Assembly (NCBI GenBank): GCA_963739515.1
Contig: CAVUAO010000003.1
Location: forward strand, 434,001-498,000
Source of the DNA: JBFYTX01 sp963739515
Lineage (GTDB): Bacteria > Chloroflexota > Dehalococcoidia > Dehalococcoidales > RBG-16-60-22
Direction of reading: 5' to 3'
DNA: 64,000 bases
The notes below the pieces were generated by a model. It did not search any database. It was not told the origin of the DNA and saw only the letters and a list, made by a program, of their open reading frames with translations. Of the stretch, positions 25,709 through 34,276 are shown one piece after another. How positions within the stretch are numbered: position 1 is the stretch's first letter; every line of letters starts with the position of its first letter. The position numbers and the translations under genes are program-made.

Positions 25709-25924
25709 ATGAAAGTAAAGCTCGACAGGGATTTATGCACCGGGATAGGCAACTGCGTGGTCATCGCACCCACCGTGTTTAAACTCGATGACAAGAACAA
25801 AGCCGTGATTCTCGACCCCGGGAGCGCCGATAATAAAACACTGGTGAAAGCTGCGGAAAATTGTCCCATGGAGGCCATCACGGTAATCGATGACAACGGC
25901 GAACAGCTGTTCCCTTATACCTAA
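25709..25924 (+). CDS. Small ferredoxin, [3Fe-4S]-type
   Basis: This 71-residue ferredoxin has Cys ligands in CTGIGNC and in NCPMEAI. The middle position of the usual CXXCXXC motif is Ile, so a 3Fe-4S cluster is expected, as in ferredoxins that serve cytochromes P450 or other single-electron acceptors. GGGAGG precedes the ATG. It is monocistronic, with a repeat region downstream, so its partner is unknown. Confidence 0.85.
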   Translation: MKVKLDRDLCTGIGNCVVIAPTVFKLDDKNKAVILDPGSADNKTLVKAAENCPMEAITVIDDNGEQLFPYT

Positions 25925-25989
25925 CTGCCCGAAGGAATCTGCTTTTTCCTTCCGCCGAATATCATTAGCATAAAAAGTTCCCGTTTGCA

Positions 25990-26260
25990 TTTGGTTGATT
26001 TTCTATACTCACCCCCTTTATCCCCCTCTCGAACAGCATCACTGATAATGCCCGATTTTTATATTGTTCAAGAGGGGGAATAAATTTGATAGGGGGCTTC
26101 GCCACCTCTCGCTGCGCACTCCTTTTTTACCTGCGGGGCGTTTAAGAGGGGTCACGACCCCTACTTCTCTTACCTCCCCCTCTCAAACATGAAATAAAAC
26201 GAGTACCCAAAATAACCCTATTTGAGAGGGGGATAGGGGGTGAGCTGTCACAAATCCCAA
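25990..26260. repeat. Intergenic palindromic repeat cluster between two ferredoxins
   Basis: The 416-bp gene-free gap contains two long inverted arrangements: CTCACCCCCTTTATCCCCC with TCAAGAGGGGGAATAAATT, and CTCCCCCTCTCAAACATG with TTTGAGAGGGGGATAGGGGG around a variable AT-rich loop, plus AAGAGGGGTCACGACCCCT. No gene is seen. Confidence 0.8.
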
Positions 26261-26340
26261 CTTTATCCTACCATTTTCATATTTCGCCGATTTCTGCTAC
26301 ATTATCAAAGAGATACCTATTGTTCACCGAGGAGACCGCC

Positions 26341-26562
26341 ATGACCGTAAAAAAGCTCGACCGGGAAAAATGCACCGGCTGCGGGATATGCGTGGCCTGC
26401 TGCCCCATGGACGTCCTGCGCCTCGATAAAGAGACCGGCAAGGCGAGGGTCGCCTACCCTAAAGATTGCGTGGCGTGCTGGGGATGCGAATCGTTCTGCC
26501 CCATTAACGCCATCGACGTCTCGCCGGAGAGGGGCAGGGGCGAACTGGTGTCACCATATTGA
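26341..26562 (+). CDS. Two-cluster 4Fe-4S ferredoxin (AprB-like)
   Basis: This is a 73-residue protein with two complete 4Fe-4S motifs, CTGCGICVACCP and CVACWGCESFCP, arranged as in the N-terminal part of APS reductase beta subunits and related small ferredoxins. GAGGAG precedes the ATG at 26341. The flavoprotein encoded next is of the AprA/FrdA family, so this is probably its electron-transfer partner. A 146-bp AT-rich gap with TAAATACTAA/TTTAGAGTTTA repeats separates them. Confidence 0.88.
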   Translation: MTVKKLDREKCTGCGICVACCPMDVLRLDKETGKARVAYPKDCVACWGCESFCPINAIDVSPERGRGELVSPY

Positions 26563-26569
26563 GAAATCC

Positions 26570-26695
26570 TAAATACTAATATCTAAATCCTAAACAAATA
26601 CTAATGACCAAATATAAAATGTTTTAAACATTTGAATTTTGATATTGTTTAGAGTTTAGAGTATAGGGCTCAGAGTTTAGGGCTTAGAGTTTATC
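26570..26695. repeat. AT-rich low-complexity inverted repeats
   Basis: Strings such as AAATCCTAAATACTAA and their approximate inverted forms TTTAGAGTTTAGAG fill this gap. A related string, AATCCTAAACTCTAAATTC, occurs at about 40067-40095 after the ABC exporter pair. They look like degenerate short repeats rather than regulatory sites. Confidence 0.5.
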
Positions 26696-26708
26696 GCCGG
26701 AGCAGAAA

Positions 26709-28397
26709 ATGAAAGATATTAACGGGCTGGGAACAGTAATCACGACAGACGTGCTGGTGCTCGGGGCGGGGGGCGCCGGCATGTGCGCCGCCCTCAAAGC
26801 TAAAGAGAGCCAAGTGGACGTGCTCGTGGTGGACAAGTGCGGCATCGGCTATTGCGGGCAGGTACCCATCGGCGGGGGCATCCTCGCCTACGTTCACCCG
26901 GAGAACGTCGACGAATGGGCCAAAAAAGTGACCGTACAGAGCGGCTATTTCAACAACCAGGACTGGACCTACACCTTCGGCGGGGACCTGCACATGGCAG
27001 TAAAAACGCTGGCGGAAATGGGCCTAACCTTTTTAAAAACGAACGGCGAAATAGACATTTTAAACTGGGGGCCGGGCATCTACGTCACCCTTTTCGACGC
27101 GCCAAAGTCGCTGGTCGCCCTGAGGAAGACCGCCAAAGCCCGGGGCGTCCGGATGATGGACAAGATTTACGTCGCCGACCTCTTAAAGAACGGCGACCGG
27201 GTGGTCGGGGCGGTGGGCCTCGGACTCGTGGACGGCCAGACCTATATCTTCAACGCCAAAGCTGTCGTCGTGACAATGGGCGGCTGCGGCTACCTCCACG
27301 AAAAGACCTATGCCTCCTGCCTCGGAGACGGCGCGGCCATCGGGTACCGGGCGGGCGCACAGCTCGTCAATGCCGAGTTCGGCAGCGGCTACGTCTGGGG
27401 CACTAGCGTCCTCGGGAAGGAGCTCTTCGGTATTCACTTCTATTTATACCTGGAGAACACCCGCGGCGAAAAAATCATGGGCAAATATTACCCCGAGCTA
27501 ATGACCGGCAAGCACTCGGTCTATACCTTCGACCCGCGGGTCATCGACGCCATGCAGAAAGAGGTCAAAGCCGGGCGCGGGCCGATTTATCTCAACCTGA
27601 CCGGACTCACCGAGGGAGAAATAGCTTCGCTCGCGGAAGACCAGGCTACAGATTTGACCCATCTCATGGCCAACGACAATTTAAGACTTCTCCGCGAGAA
27701 GGCGGGCATCGATACCGCGAAGGAAAAAATCGAGATGTCCCCGAAATACCTCTACAGCGGCGGGGGCATGAGGATAGACACCGCCTGCCGGACGACGCTG
27801 GATGGGCTGTGGGCGGCCGGCGCCTCCAGCAGCAACAGCTGGTCGGGCGGCGGGGGCGGGCAGGGCGGCCTAGGTGTGGGTTCCGCCGCGGTGACGGGGT
27901 TCCGGGCGGGGGAAAGCGCCGGCAAATACGCGGAGACGGCGGAGCGCTACGGCATCGAATACAATAACGCCAAACAGGTCATCGACAGGGCGCTTACCCC
28001 GATGGGCCGGAAGGGCGATATCGACGCTTCCGAAGTAACGTACCGCATTCATGACGCGGTCGTCCCCATGAAATACAACCGGCAGCGTGAAGCGGGAAGA
28101 ATGAAAGAAGCGCTGGGGATAGTCAAAGAAGCCAGCGACAAGCTGGGAAGGGTGGGCGCTAAAGATTATCACGACCTGGCCAGATACCATGCCGCGGAGA
28201 GCATGGCGATGGCGGCGGAGTTCACGTTCCGGGCGGCGCTCAGGCGCGAAGAAAGCCGCGCCGGGCACTACCGCGAGGACTTCCCGCAAAAAGACGATAA
28301 GAACTGGTTCAAATGGATAACGATTACAAGAAAGAAAAACGGGCCGAGCCTGTCTACCCTGTCGATACCGATTAAAAGCTATAAACTCCAACCGTAA
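26709..28397 (+). CDS. FAD-binding oxidoreductase, AprA/fumarate-reductase flavoprotein family
   Basis: The 562-residue flavoprotein has an N-terminal FAD Rossmann motif (VLVLGAGGAGMCAALKAK) and a VVTMGGCGY segment. A FAD-contact region (SGGGMRIDTACRTTLDGLWA) is followed by a Gly-rich loop (SGGGGGQGGLGVG) and a C-terminal helical domain. That architecture is shared by APS reductase alpha, fumarate reductase and succinate dehydrogenase flavoproteins. The preceding 4Fe-4S ferredoxin strengthens an AprBA-like reading, but substrate residues cannot be assigned. It lies ahead of the MBL gene and the hdr-mvh operon, so it may be a terminal electron acceptor module. Confidence 0.8.
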   Translation: MKDINGLGTVITTDVLVLGAGGAGMCAALKAKESQVDVLVVDKCGIGYCGQVPIGGGILAYVHPENVDEWAKKVTVQSGYFNNQDWTYTFGGDLHMAVKTLAEMGLTFLKTNGEIDILNWGPGIYVTLFDAPKSLVALRKTAKARGVRMMDKIYVADLLKNGDRVVGAVGLGLVDGQTYIFNAKAVVVTMGGCGYLHEKTYASCLGDGAAIGYRAGAQLVNAEFGSGYVWGTSVLGKELFGIHFYLYLENTRGEKIMGKYYPELMTGKHSVYTFDPRVIDAMQKEVKAGRGPIYLNLTGLTEGEIASLAEDQATDLTHLMANDNLRLLREKAGIDTAKEKIEMSPKYLYSGGGMRIDTACRTTLDGLWAAGASSSNSWSGGGGGQGGLGVGSAAVTGFRAGESAGKYAETAERYGIEYNNAKQVIDRALTPMGRKGDIDASEVTYRIHDAVVPMKYNRQREAGRMKEALGIVKEASDKLGRVGAKDYHDLARYHAAESMAMAAEFTFRAALRREESRAGHYREDFPQKDDKNWFKWITITRKKNGPSLSTLSIPIKSYKLQP

Positions 28398-28416
28398 CAC
28401 GAGAAAGGACGATGAA

Positions 28417-29238
28417 ATGGAAAAAATAACGGCCAACGTCTACGTGGAAAGCAAGCTGAGCATGTGCAACTGCAGCGTGGTAGTCACTAAAGACGGGGTG
28501 GTGATCATCGACACCCCGATGATACCCGCCAACGCCAAGAAGGTAGCGGCGGAAGTCGAGAAGTTCGGCCCCCTACGTTACGTAATCAACACCGAGCCGC
28601 ACGGCGACCATATTTCCGGCGACGGCTACTTCGGGGGGAAGCTCGTGACCCACGAAGGCACGCGTGACGCCATACTGGCGTCTAAAGTGAAGGACTTTGA
28701 AAATATGTTAAAGATGATGGCGCCGGACAGCCTGCCCATCCCGGCGGATTTCCGCTACCGCCCGCCGGACATCACGTTCACCGAGAGGCTGACCATCTAC
28801 CTCGGCGGGCTTACCTTCCAACTTATTAATATGCCGGGACATACACCCTTCCAGGCAGCCGTGTACGTCCCGGAAGAAAAGATAGTCTTCACCTCGGACA
28901 ACGTAGTGGTGGGCAATACGCCCTTCCTGGGCCCGTCCATACCCGACCAATGGCTGAAGTCGCTGAAAAAGTACGAAGAGCTCGACGTGGAGAAGGTCGT
29001 CCCGGGACACGGGCCGGTCACGGATAAAAGCCAGTTCAAGAAAATGTCTAAAATCATCAAGGGATGTCTCGACACGGTAAAGGCCGCCATCGACGCCGGC
29101 ATGAGCCTGGAGGAAGCCCAGGAAAAGATAAATTTCCAGAAAGTAATGCCGTTCCTGCCCCAGGACGAGCGCATGAAAGGCGTCACGCGCATGAACGTGA
29201 CGCGGCTGTACGAATACCTGAAAAATAAAGAAAGATAG
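28417..29238 (+). CDS. MBL-fold metallo-hydrolase
   Basis: This 273-residue metallo-beta-lactamase-fold protein has the motif EPHGDHISGD, a variant of HxHxDH with Glu at the first His position. It also has a GHTPF His and VPGHGPVTD. This variant pattern suggests altered metal binding compared with glyoxalase-II-like enzymes. A MCNC cluster near residue 17 is unusual for the fold. GAAAGGACG precedes the ATG, 19 bases after the flavoprotein stop, so the two are co-transcribed. The product could act on a thioester or other substrate of the flavoprotein, but this is inference. Confidence 0.8.
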   Translation: MEKITANVYVESKLSMCNCSVVVTKDGVVIIDTPMIPANAKKVAAEVEKFGPLRYVINTEPHGDHISGDGYFGGKLVTHEGTRDAILASKVKDFENMLKMMAPDSLPIPADFRYRPPDITFTERLTIYLGGLTFQLINMPGHTPFQAAVYVPEEKIVFTSDNVVVGNTPFLGPSIPDQWLKSLKKYEELDVEKVVPGHGPVTDKSQFKKMSKIIKGCLDTVKAAIDAGMSLEEAQEKINFQKVMPFLPQDERMKGVTRMNVTRLYEYLKNKER

Positions 29239-29364
29239 CACAATATAAATACCTAGTCGGGGAAAAAGCCCAATAAGCAGTTATACCTAATACCACGGGA
29301 GGCAAATAAGCATCAATGCGGACGTTGTTTTTACATCCCAATGTTAATATTCGAATGGAACGAC

Positions 29365-29394
29365 CTGACACAGAAACGCGTTATAGAGTATAAT
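29365..29394 (+). promoter_or_regulatory. Predicted promoter of the hdr-mvh operon
   Basis: CTGACA (29365-29370), 18 bp, then TATAAT (29389-29394), about 50 bp upstream of hdrC. Confidence 0.55.
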
Positions 29395-29441
29395 TATAGT
29401 GGATGAGGTAAATTCCCCTTTTAATCGATAAAGAGAATACC

Positions 29442-30008
29442 ATGGCGATAGCAAAGAAAGAGCGGACATTTATCGACGAGATTTGCGCCCTGCCGGGCGG
29501 GGAGGGCATCAAGGTCTGCATCCAGTGCGGCACGTGCACCGCTTCGTGCCCCAACGCCGATAAAATGGAGCATACGCCATCGGAAATCATCGCCATGGCG
29601 CGCGCCGGCCTGAAGAAAGAGGTCCTGTCCTCGAACACGATGTGGTACTGCCTCTCCTGCTACATGTGTACGGTACGCTGCCCCAGGGGCATCAAACAGA
29701 CCGGCCTGATGCATGTCTTCGAGTCGCTGTCTATTAAAGAAGGGCTGGTCCACACCAAGACGCTCACCCCGACCATGTACCGCCTCTTCAACCACTACTG
29801 CAGCCTGGGTAACCTCCCGGAACTGTGGTTTATGACCCGATTTTACCTGGCGACCAATCCCTTACGCGCCTGGAGAATGATCCCGGTAGCTTTTGACCTG
29901 CTCAAGCGGGGCCGCCTGTCTATAAAATCGAGAAAGCTTACCGCGGCAGGAAGTGAGCAGCTTCGGGCAATCATCCAAAAAGCTGAGTCTCTAGGAGGGG
30001 CTGAGTGA
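29442..30008 (+). CDS. hdrC: HdrC-like 4Fe-4S subunit
   Basis: The 188-residue protein has two 4Fe-4S motifs, CIQCGTCTASCP and CLSCYMCTVRCP, followed by a helical C-terminus, matching HdrC of heterodisulfide reductase. In HdrABC-Mvh complexes HdrC passes electrons between HdrA and HdrB. It is the first gene of the hdrCBA-mvhDGA operon. The stop overlaps the GTG start of hdrB. Since a bacterium of this type lacks CoM-S-S-CoB, the true disulfide or other acceptor is unknown. Confidence 0.92.
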   Translation: MAIAKKERTFIDEICALPGGEGIKVCIQCGTCTASCPNADKMEHTPSEIIAMARAGLKKEVLSSNTMWYCLSCYMCTVRCPRGIKQTGLMHVFESLSIKEGLVHTKTLTPTMYRLFNHYCSLGNLPELWFMTRFYLATNPLRAWRMIPVAFDLLKRGRLSIKSRKLTAAGSEQLRAIIQKAESLGGAE

Positions 30009-30880
30009 AATATTATACCTATTTCCCCGGCTGTTCCTGTTCCGCCGAAGGCGGCGCCAGAGCCTATGACTGGTCGATCCAGGCGGTCAGCAAGGTCCTG
30101 GACTTCGAGCTGAAAGAGCTCGATGACTGGAATTGCTGCGGCTCGACACCGTCCGGCTCTGTCGATGAACTCGGCGCGTTTTGCCTAGCGGCGCGCGATC
30201 TTGCCCTCGCGGAAAAAAACGGACTCGACATGGTGACGCCGTGCAGCGCCTGCTACGTTATTTTTAACCGAACCAATACTTACCTTAAAGAGTATCCCGA
30301 GCTTAAAGGAAAAGTAGACCAGGCCCTGGCCGCCGGCAACCTGAAATATAACAATACACAAAGAGTCAGACATACCCTCGATATTTTAACGACCGATATC
30401 GGCTACGATGCCATCAAGGCCAAAGTGAAGAAACCCCTGGAAGGCTTAAAAGTTGGGCCCTACTACGGCTGCCAGGTAGTGCGCCCCGGATTTGGCTTTG
30501 ACCACCCCGAGAACCCCCAATCTCTCGAAAAGCTGATTGCCAGCCTGGGCGGAGAGCCGACACCTTTCCCACTGAAGACCCACTGCTGCGGCGGCTCGCT
30601 TATCATTTCCGAAGAAACTATCGCTCTTGACCTGACCCGCAAGCTCCTCGAATCTGCCTCAAGCAACGGCGCCGAGTGCCTGATTACGGTCTGTCCGTTG
30701 TGCCAGACGAATCTGGACGCCTATCAAAGCCGGGTCAATAAGAAGTTCAAGACCAATTATAAATTGCCCGTTTTATTTTTTACCCAGCTGATGGGTATTG
30801 CCTTCGGGCTGAATGAAAAGGAGCTGGGTTTAAAGAACAGTATCGTTTCCGCGGAGAAGGTCCTGGTAAAATACAAGTAA
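30005..30880 (+). CDS. hdrB: HdrB-like CCG-domain subunit
   Basis: The 291-residue protein has two Cys-rich CCG domains. The first has FPGCSCS, NCCGS and PCSACY; the second has YGCQVV, HCCGGSL and CPLCQTN. HdrB uses such domains to hold the non-cubane 4Fe-4S clusters that cleave the disulfide. It starts at GTG overlapping the hdrC stop (GTGA), so translation is coupled. Both CCG sites look complete, which supports an active heterodisulfide-reductase-like centre. Confidence 0.93.
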   Translation: MKYYTYFPGCSCSAEGGARAYDWSIQAVSKVLDFELKELDDWNCCGSTPSGSVDELGAFCLAARDLALAEKNGLDMVTPCSACYVIFNRTNTYLKEYPELKGKVDQALAAGNLKYNNTQRVRHTLDILTTDIGYDAIKAKVKKPLEGLKVGPYYGCQVVRPGFGFDHPENPQSLEKLIASLGGEPTPFPLKTHCCGGSLIISEETIALDLTRKLLESASSNGAECLITVCPLCQTNLDAYQSRVNKKFKTNYKLPVLFFTQLMGIAFGLNEKELGLKNSIVSAEKVLVKYK

Positions 30881-30890
30881 GGAGCGGAAA

Positions 30891-32891
30891 ATGGAGCCGA
30901 AAATCGGGGTCTACGTTTGCCACTGCGGCAGCAACATCGCCGGCATCGTGGACTGCAGTAAGGTCATCGAGTACGCCCGGGGACTGAAGGGCGTGGCGGT
31001 GGCGCGCGACTATAAATACATGTGCTCCGACCCCGGCCAGAACCTGATTAAAGAAGATATTAATACACTGGGGTTGAACCGCGTCGTGGTGGCGTCCTGC
31101 TCACCGCGGATGCACGAGCCCACCTTCCGGCGCGTTTGCCAGGACGCCGGCCTCAACCAGTACCTGTTTGAAATGGCCAACATCCGGGAGCAGTGCTCGT
31201 GGGTACATACCGATAAAGCCATGGCCACGGAAAAAGCCAGAGCACTGGTCAACGCCGCCGTCAGGCGCGTTTATTATCAAGAGCCGCTGGAAAGCAAAGA
31301 GGTCGCCATGAATCCGGCGACGCTGGTGATAGGCGGAGGGGTGGCGGGCATCCAGGCGGCTTTAGAGATTGCGGAGTCCGGCCACAAGGTCTACCTGCTG
31401 GAAAAAGACGCGAGCATCGGCGGGCACATGGCGATGTTCGATAAGACCTTCCCCACTTTAGACTGCGCCGCCTGCATCCTGACACCCAAGATGACGAGCG
31501 TCGGGCAGAATAAAAATATCGAACTCCTCGCCTTCAGTGAGATGGTCGAGCTAGCGGGCTACATCGGCAACTTCAAGGCCAAAATCCGGAAGAAGGCCAG
31601 GTACATCGATGAAGCCAAATGCACGGGGTGCGGCCGCTGCGCCGAGCTCTGCCCCACCAGCGTCCCCAACGAGTTCGACTGCGGCCTGGGCAAGCGGAAA
31701 GCCATCTATATCCCCTCGCCCTACGCCGTGCCGAATAAAGCCATCATCGACAGCGTCAACTGCCGGCACATCAAAGGACTGGCCGAAGGTAAAAACGTTT
31801 GCCGCCTCTGCCAGACCGGCATCGAGAAGAAAGGCATACCCGGCTGCGAAGCGGGAGCCATCGACTTCGACCAGAAGGACGAGACGTTGGAGATAGAAAT
31901 CGGCAATATCATCGTCGCCACCGGCTTCCAGCAGTTCGATCCGACGCAGATATACCAGTTCGGGTACGGCCGGTATAATAACGTTTTTACGGGACTGGAG
32001 TTCGAAAGGCTGACCAACGCCTCGGGACCGACCAACGGCAAGGTCGTGCTCAAGGACGGCTCCGAGCCGCAAAGTATCGCCATTTTACACTGCATCGGCA
32101 GTCGCGACACCAACTACCATAAATACTGCTCGCGGGTCTGCTGCATGTATTCCTTAAAGTTCTCCCACCTGCTGCGGGAAAAGCTGCCGGAAGCGGACGT
32201 CTACCAGCTATATATCGATATGCGCTGCGCCGGCTCCGGCTACGAAGAGTTTTACGAAAGACTGCAGGAGGAAGGCGTCAACTTTATCCGGGGCAAAGCC
32301 GGAGAAATTACCGACATCGCGGAAAAGCCCGAGGAGAAAGGCAAACTGGTGGTGCTCGTGGAAGACACGCTGGTGCGCCGCAAGCGGCGGCTCCCGGTGG
32401 ACATGGTCGTTTTAAGCTGCGCGCTGGAACCACGCGCCGACGCCGCACAACTCGCCCGCATCCTGACGCTGAGTCGGAAGGCGGACGGCTTTTTCCTGGA
32501 AAAACACCCCAAGCTCGACCCCGTGGCGACAACCACGGACGGCATCTATATCGTCGGCTGCTGCCAGAGTCCTAAAGATATCCCGGACACGGTCGCCCAG
32601 GCCTCGGCCGCGGCCGCCAGGGTGCTGGCGCTCATCGCCAAGGGCAAGGTAGAGATTGAAGCGGCCATCGCCGTCATCGACGAAGCGCGCTGCGCCGGCT
32701 GTAAAATCTGCAACGACCTCTGCCCGTATAAAGCCATCAGCTTCGACGAAGAGAAAAAAGTATCACGCATCAACGAAGCATTATGTAAAGGCTGCGGCAC
32801 CTGCGTAGCGGCCTGCCCCAGCGGCGCGATTACCGGCCGGCATTTCACCAGCGAGGAAATCATGGCGGAGATAGAGGGAGTCCTGGTATGA
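30891..32891 (+). CDS. hdrA: HdrA-like flavin-bifurcating subunit
   Basis: The 666-residue flavoprotein is the electron-bifurcation hub of the complex. It has an N-terminal HdrA domain (VYVCHCGSNIAG, YMCSDPGQ), an FAD/NAD-type Rossmann motif at about residue 145 (VIGGGVAGIQAALEIAESG), a 4Fe-4S site (CTGCGRCAELCPTS), and two C-terminal 4Fe-4S motifs (CAGCKICNDLCP and CKGCGTCVAACP). GGAGCGG precedes the ATG. The last four bases overlap mvhD. Electrons from hydrogen via MvhAGD would be split here between a ferredoxin and HdrB. Confidence 0.95.
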   Translation: MEPKIGVYVCHCGSNIAGIVDCSKVIEYARGLKGVAVARDYKYMCSDPGQNLIKEDINTLGLNRVVVASCSPRMHEPTFRRVCQDAGLNQYLFEMANIREQCSWVHTDKAMATEKARALVNAAVRRVYYQEPLESKEVAMNPATLVIGGGVAGIQAALEIAESGHKVYLLEKDASIGGHMAMFDKTFPTLDCAACILTPKMTSVGQNKNIELLAFSEMVELAGYIGNFKAKIRKKARYIDEAKCTGCGRCAELCPTSVPNEFDCGLGKRKAIYIPSPYAVPNKAIIDSVNCRHIKGLAEGKNVCRLCQTGIEKKGIPGCEAGAIDFDQKDETLEIEIGNIIVATGFQQFDPTQIYQFGYGRYNNVFTGLEFERLTNASGPTNGKVVLKDGSEPQSIAILHCIGSRDTNYHKYCSRVCCMYSLKFSHLLREKLPEADVYQLYIDMRCAGSGYEEFYERLQEEGVNFIRGKAGEITDIAEKPEEKGKLVVLVEDTLVRRKRRLPVDMVVLSCALEPRADAAQLARILTLSRKADGFFLEKHPKLDPVATTTDGIYIVGCCQSPKDIPDTVAQASAAAARVLALIAKGKVEIEAAIAVIDEARCAGCKICNDLCPYKAISFDEEKKVSRINEALCKGCGTCVAACPSGAITGRHFTSEEIMAEIEGVLV

Positions 32892-33310
32892 GCTTCGAGC
32901 CCAAGATTGTGGGCATCCTCTGCAACTGGTGCTCCTACACCGGCGCCGACCTCGCCGGGACGTCGCGGAAAAAGTACGCCCCCAACGTGCGCGTGGTGCG
33001 GGTCATGTGCTCGGGTCGGGTGGACCCCGCCTTTATTTTAAAAGCCTTCCAGAAAGGGGCCGACGGCGTGCTCGTGTGCGGCTGCCATCCCGGCGACTGC
33101 CATTACCAGGACGGCAATAAAAAGACCGCCCGCCGGATGCCCTTATTAAAGAAAATGCTGGCGCAGTTCGGCATCGAAGAAGAGAGGGTGCGGTTGGAGT
33201 GGGTTTCGGCTTCGGAAGGCGACCGTTTTGCCGGAATCGTCAACGAGATGACGGAGCAGGTAAGGAAACTGGGACCATACAGCGGGAATGGGAGCGGCGC
33301 TAATGGCTAA
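32888..33310 (+). CDS. mvhD: MvhD-like hydrogenase-Hdr linker subunit
   Basis: MvhD (140 aa here) carries a 2Fe-2S cluster and passes electrons from the hydrogenase to HdrA. Visible Cys sites are CNWCSYTGAD, VMCSGRVDP and VCGCHPGDCHYQ, as in the family. It overlaps hdrA by 4 bases and mvhG by 8, giving a tightly coupled operon. In some archaeal relatives one Cys is selenocysteine; here all are Cys. Confidence 0.93.
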   Translation: MSFEPKIVGILCNWCSYTGADLAGTSRKKYAPNVRVVRVMCSGRVDPAFILKAFQKGADGVLVCGCHPGDCHYQDGNKKTARRMPLLKKMLAQFGIEEERVRLEWVSASEGDRFAGIVNEMTEQVRKLGPYSGNGSGANG

Positions 33311-34265
33311 ACCCAAACTGGCGCTTTACTGGGCGGGGGCCTGCGGGGGCTGCGACGTAGCCGTCCTCGACACCAACGAAAAGCTCCTGGACATCGCCAA
33401 CCTTTGCGATATCGTTTTCTGGCCCATCGCCATGGACTTTAAATATAAAGACGTCCGGGCGATGGCGGATAAAAGCATCGATTTATGCCTTTTCAACGGC
33501 TGCATCCGCAGCACCGAGCAGGAAGAGCTGGCGAAACTGCTGCGCGCCAAGTCTAAAGTGCTGGTGGCCTTCGGGGCCTGCGCCTGCTTCGGCGGGATAC
33601 CGGCGCTGGCGAACTTCACCACGCGCGACGATATTTTAAAGAGGGTATATCAAGAAGCCCCATCGAACAGCAATAACGACGGCGTCATGCCCCAAGTCAA
33701 AACTAAAGTGCCGGAGGGCGAACTGGAATTGCCGGAACTCTTCGACACCGTCCTGACACTGGAACAGGTCGTCCCGGTGGAATACTTTGTGCCCGGCTGC
33801 CCGCCGCCGGTCGACCTCATTCTTAAGCTGGTGGACCTATACGCCACCGGCAAAATGCCACCCATCGGGGCGGTAATCGCCTCGGATAAGACCTGCTGCG
33901 ACGAGTGCGACCGCGTTAAAGAGGAAAAGAAGGTTACCAGGTTTTACCGTCCGCATGAAATCATCACCGACCCGAAAAAATGCCTGCTGGAGCAGGGAAT
34001 TATCTGCTGCGGGCCAGCCACCCGGGGCGGCTGCGGAATGCGCTGCGTTAAAGCCAACATGCCCTGCCGCGGATGCTTCGGGCCGCCAGAGGGCGTGGCC
34101 GACCAGGGCGCCAGGATGCTCAGCGCCATCGCGTCGATTTACCAGGGCGAAACAACCGAAGAAATCAACAAAATGTTAGAGGAAGTGGTCGACCCCGCCG
34201 GTACTTTTTACCGGTTCGGTATGGCCGATGCCATGCTAAAACGAAAACGCATCCATCAGAGCTAA
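33303..34265 (+). CDS. mvhG: [NiFe] hydrogenase small subunit, MvhG-like
   Basis: The 320-residue protein coordinates the Fe-S clusters next to the NiFe site. The proximal-cluster motif appears as WAGACGGCDVAVLD and GACACFGG, with a GCPPPVDLI site, followed by C-terminal Cys-rich stretches (CCDECDR, CCGPATRGGCGMRCVKANMPCRGC). This longer ferredoxin-like tail is characteristic of group 3c MvhG. The ATG at 33303 overlaps the mvhD stop. Confidence 0.92.
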   Translation: MAKPKLALYWAGACGGCDVAVLDTNEKLLDIANLCDIVFWPIAMDFKYKDVRAMADKSIDLCLFNGCIRSTEQEELAKLLRAKSKVLVAFGACACFGGIPALANFTTRDDILKRVYQEAPSNSNNDGVMPQVKTKVPEGELELPELFDTVLTLEQVVPVEYFVPGCPPPVDLILKLVDLYATGKMPPIGAVIASDKTCCDECDRVKEEKKVTRFYRPHEIITDPKKCLLEQGIICCGPATRGGCGMRCVKANMPCRGCFGPPEGVADQGARMLSAIASIYQGETTEEINKMLEEVVDPAGTFYRFGMADAMLKRKRIHQS

Positions 34266-34276
34266 GGGAGTATAAA

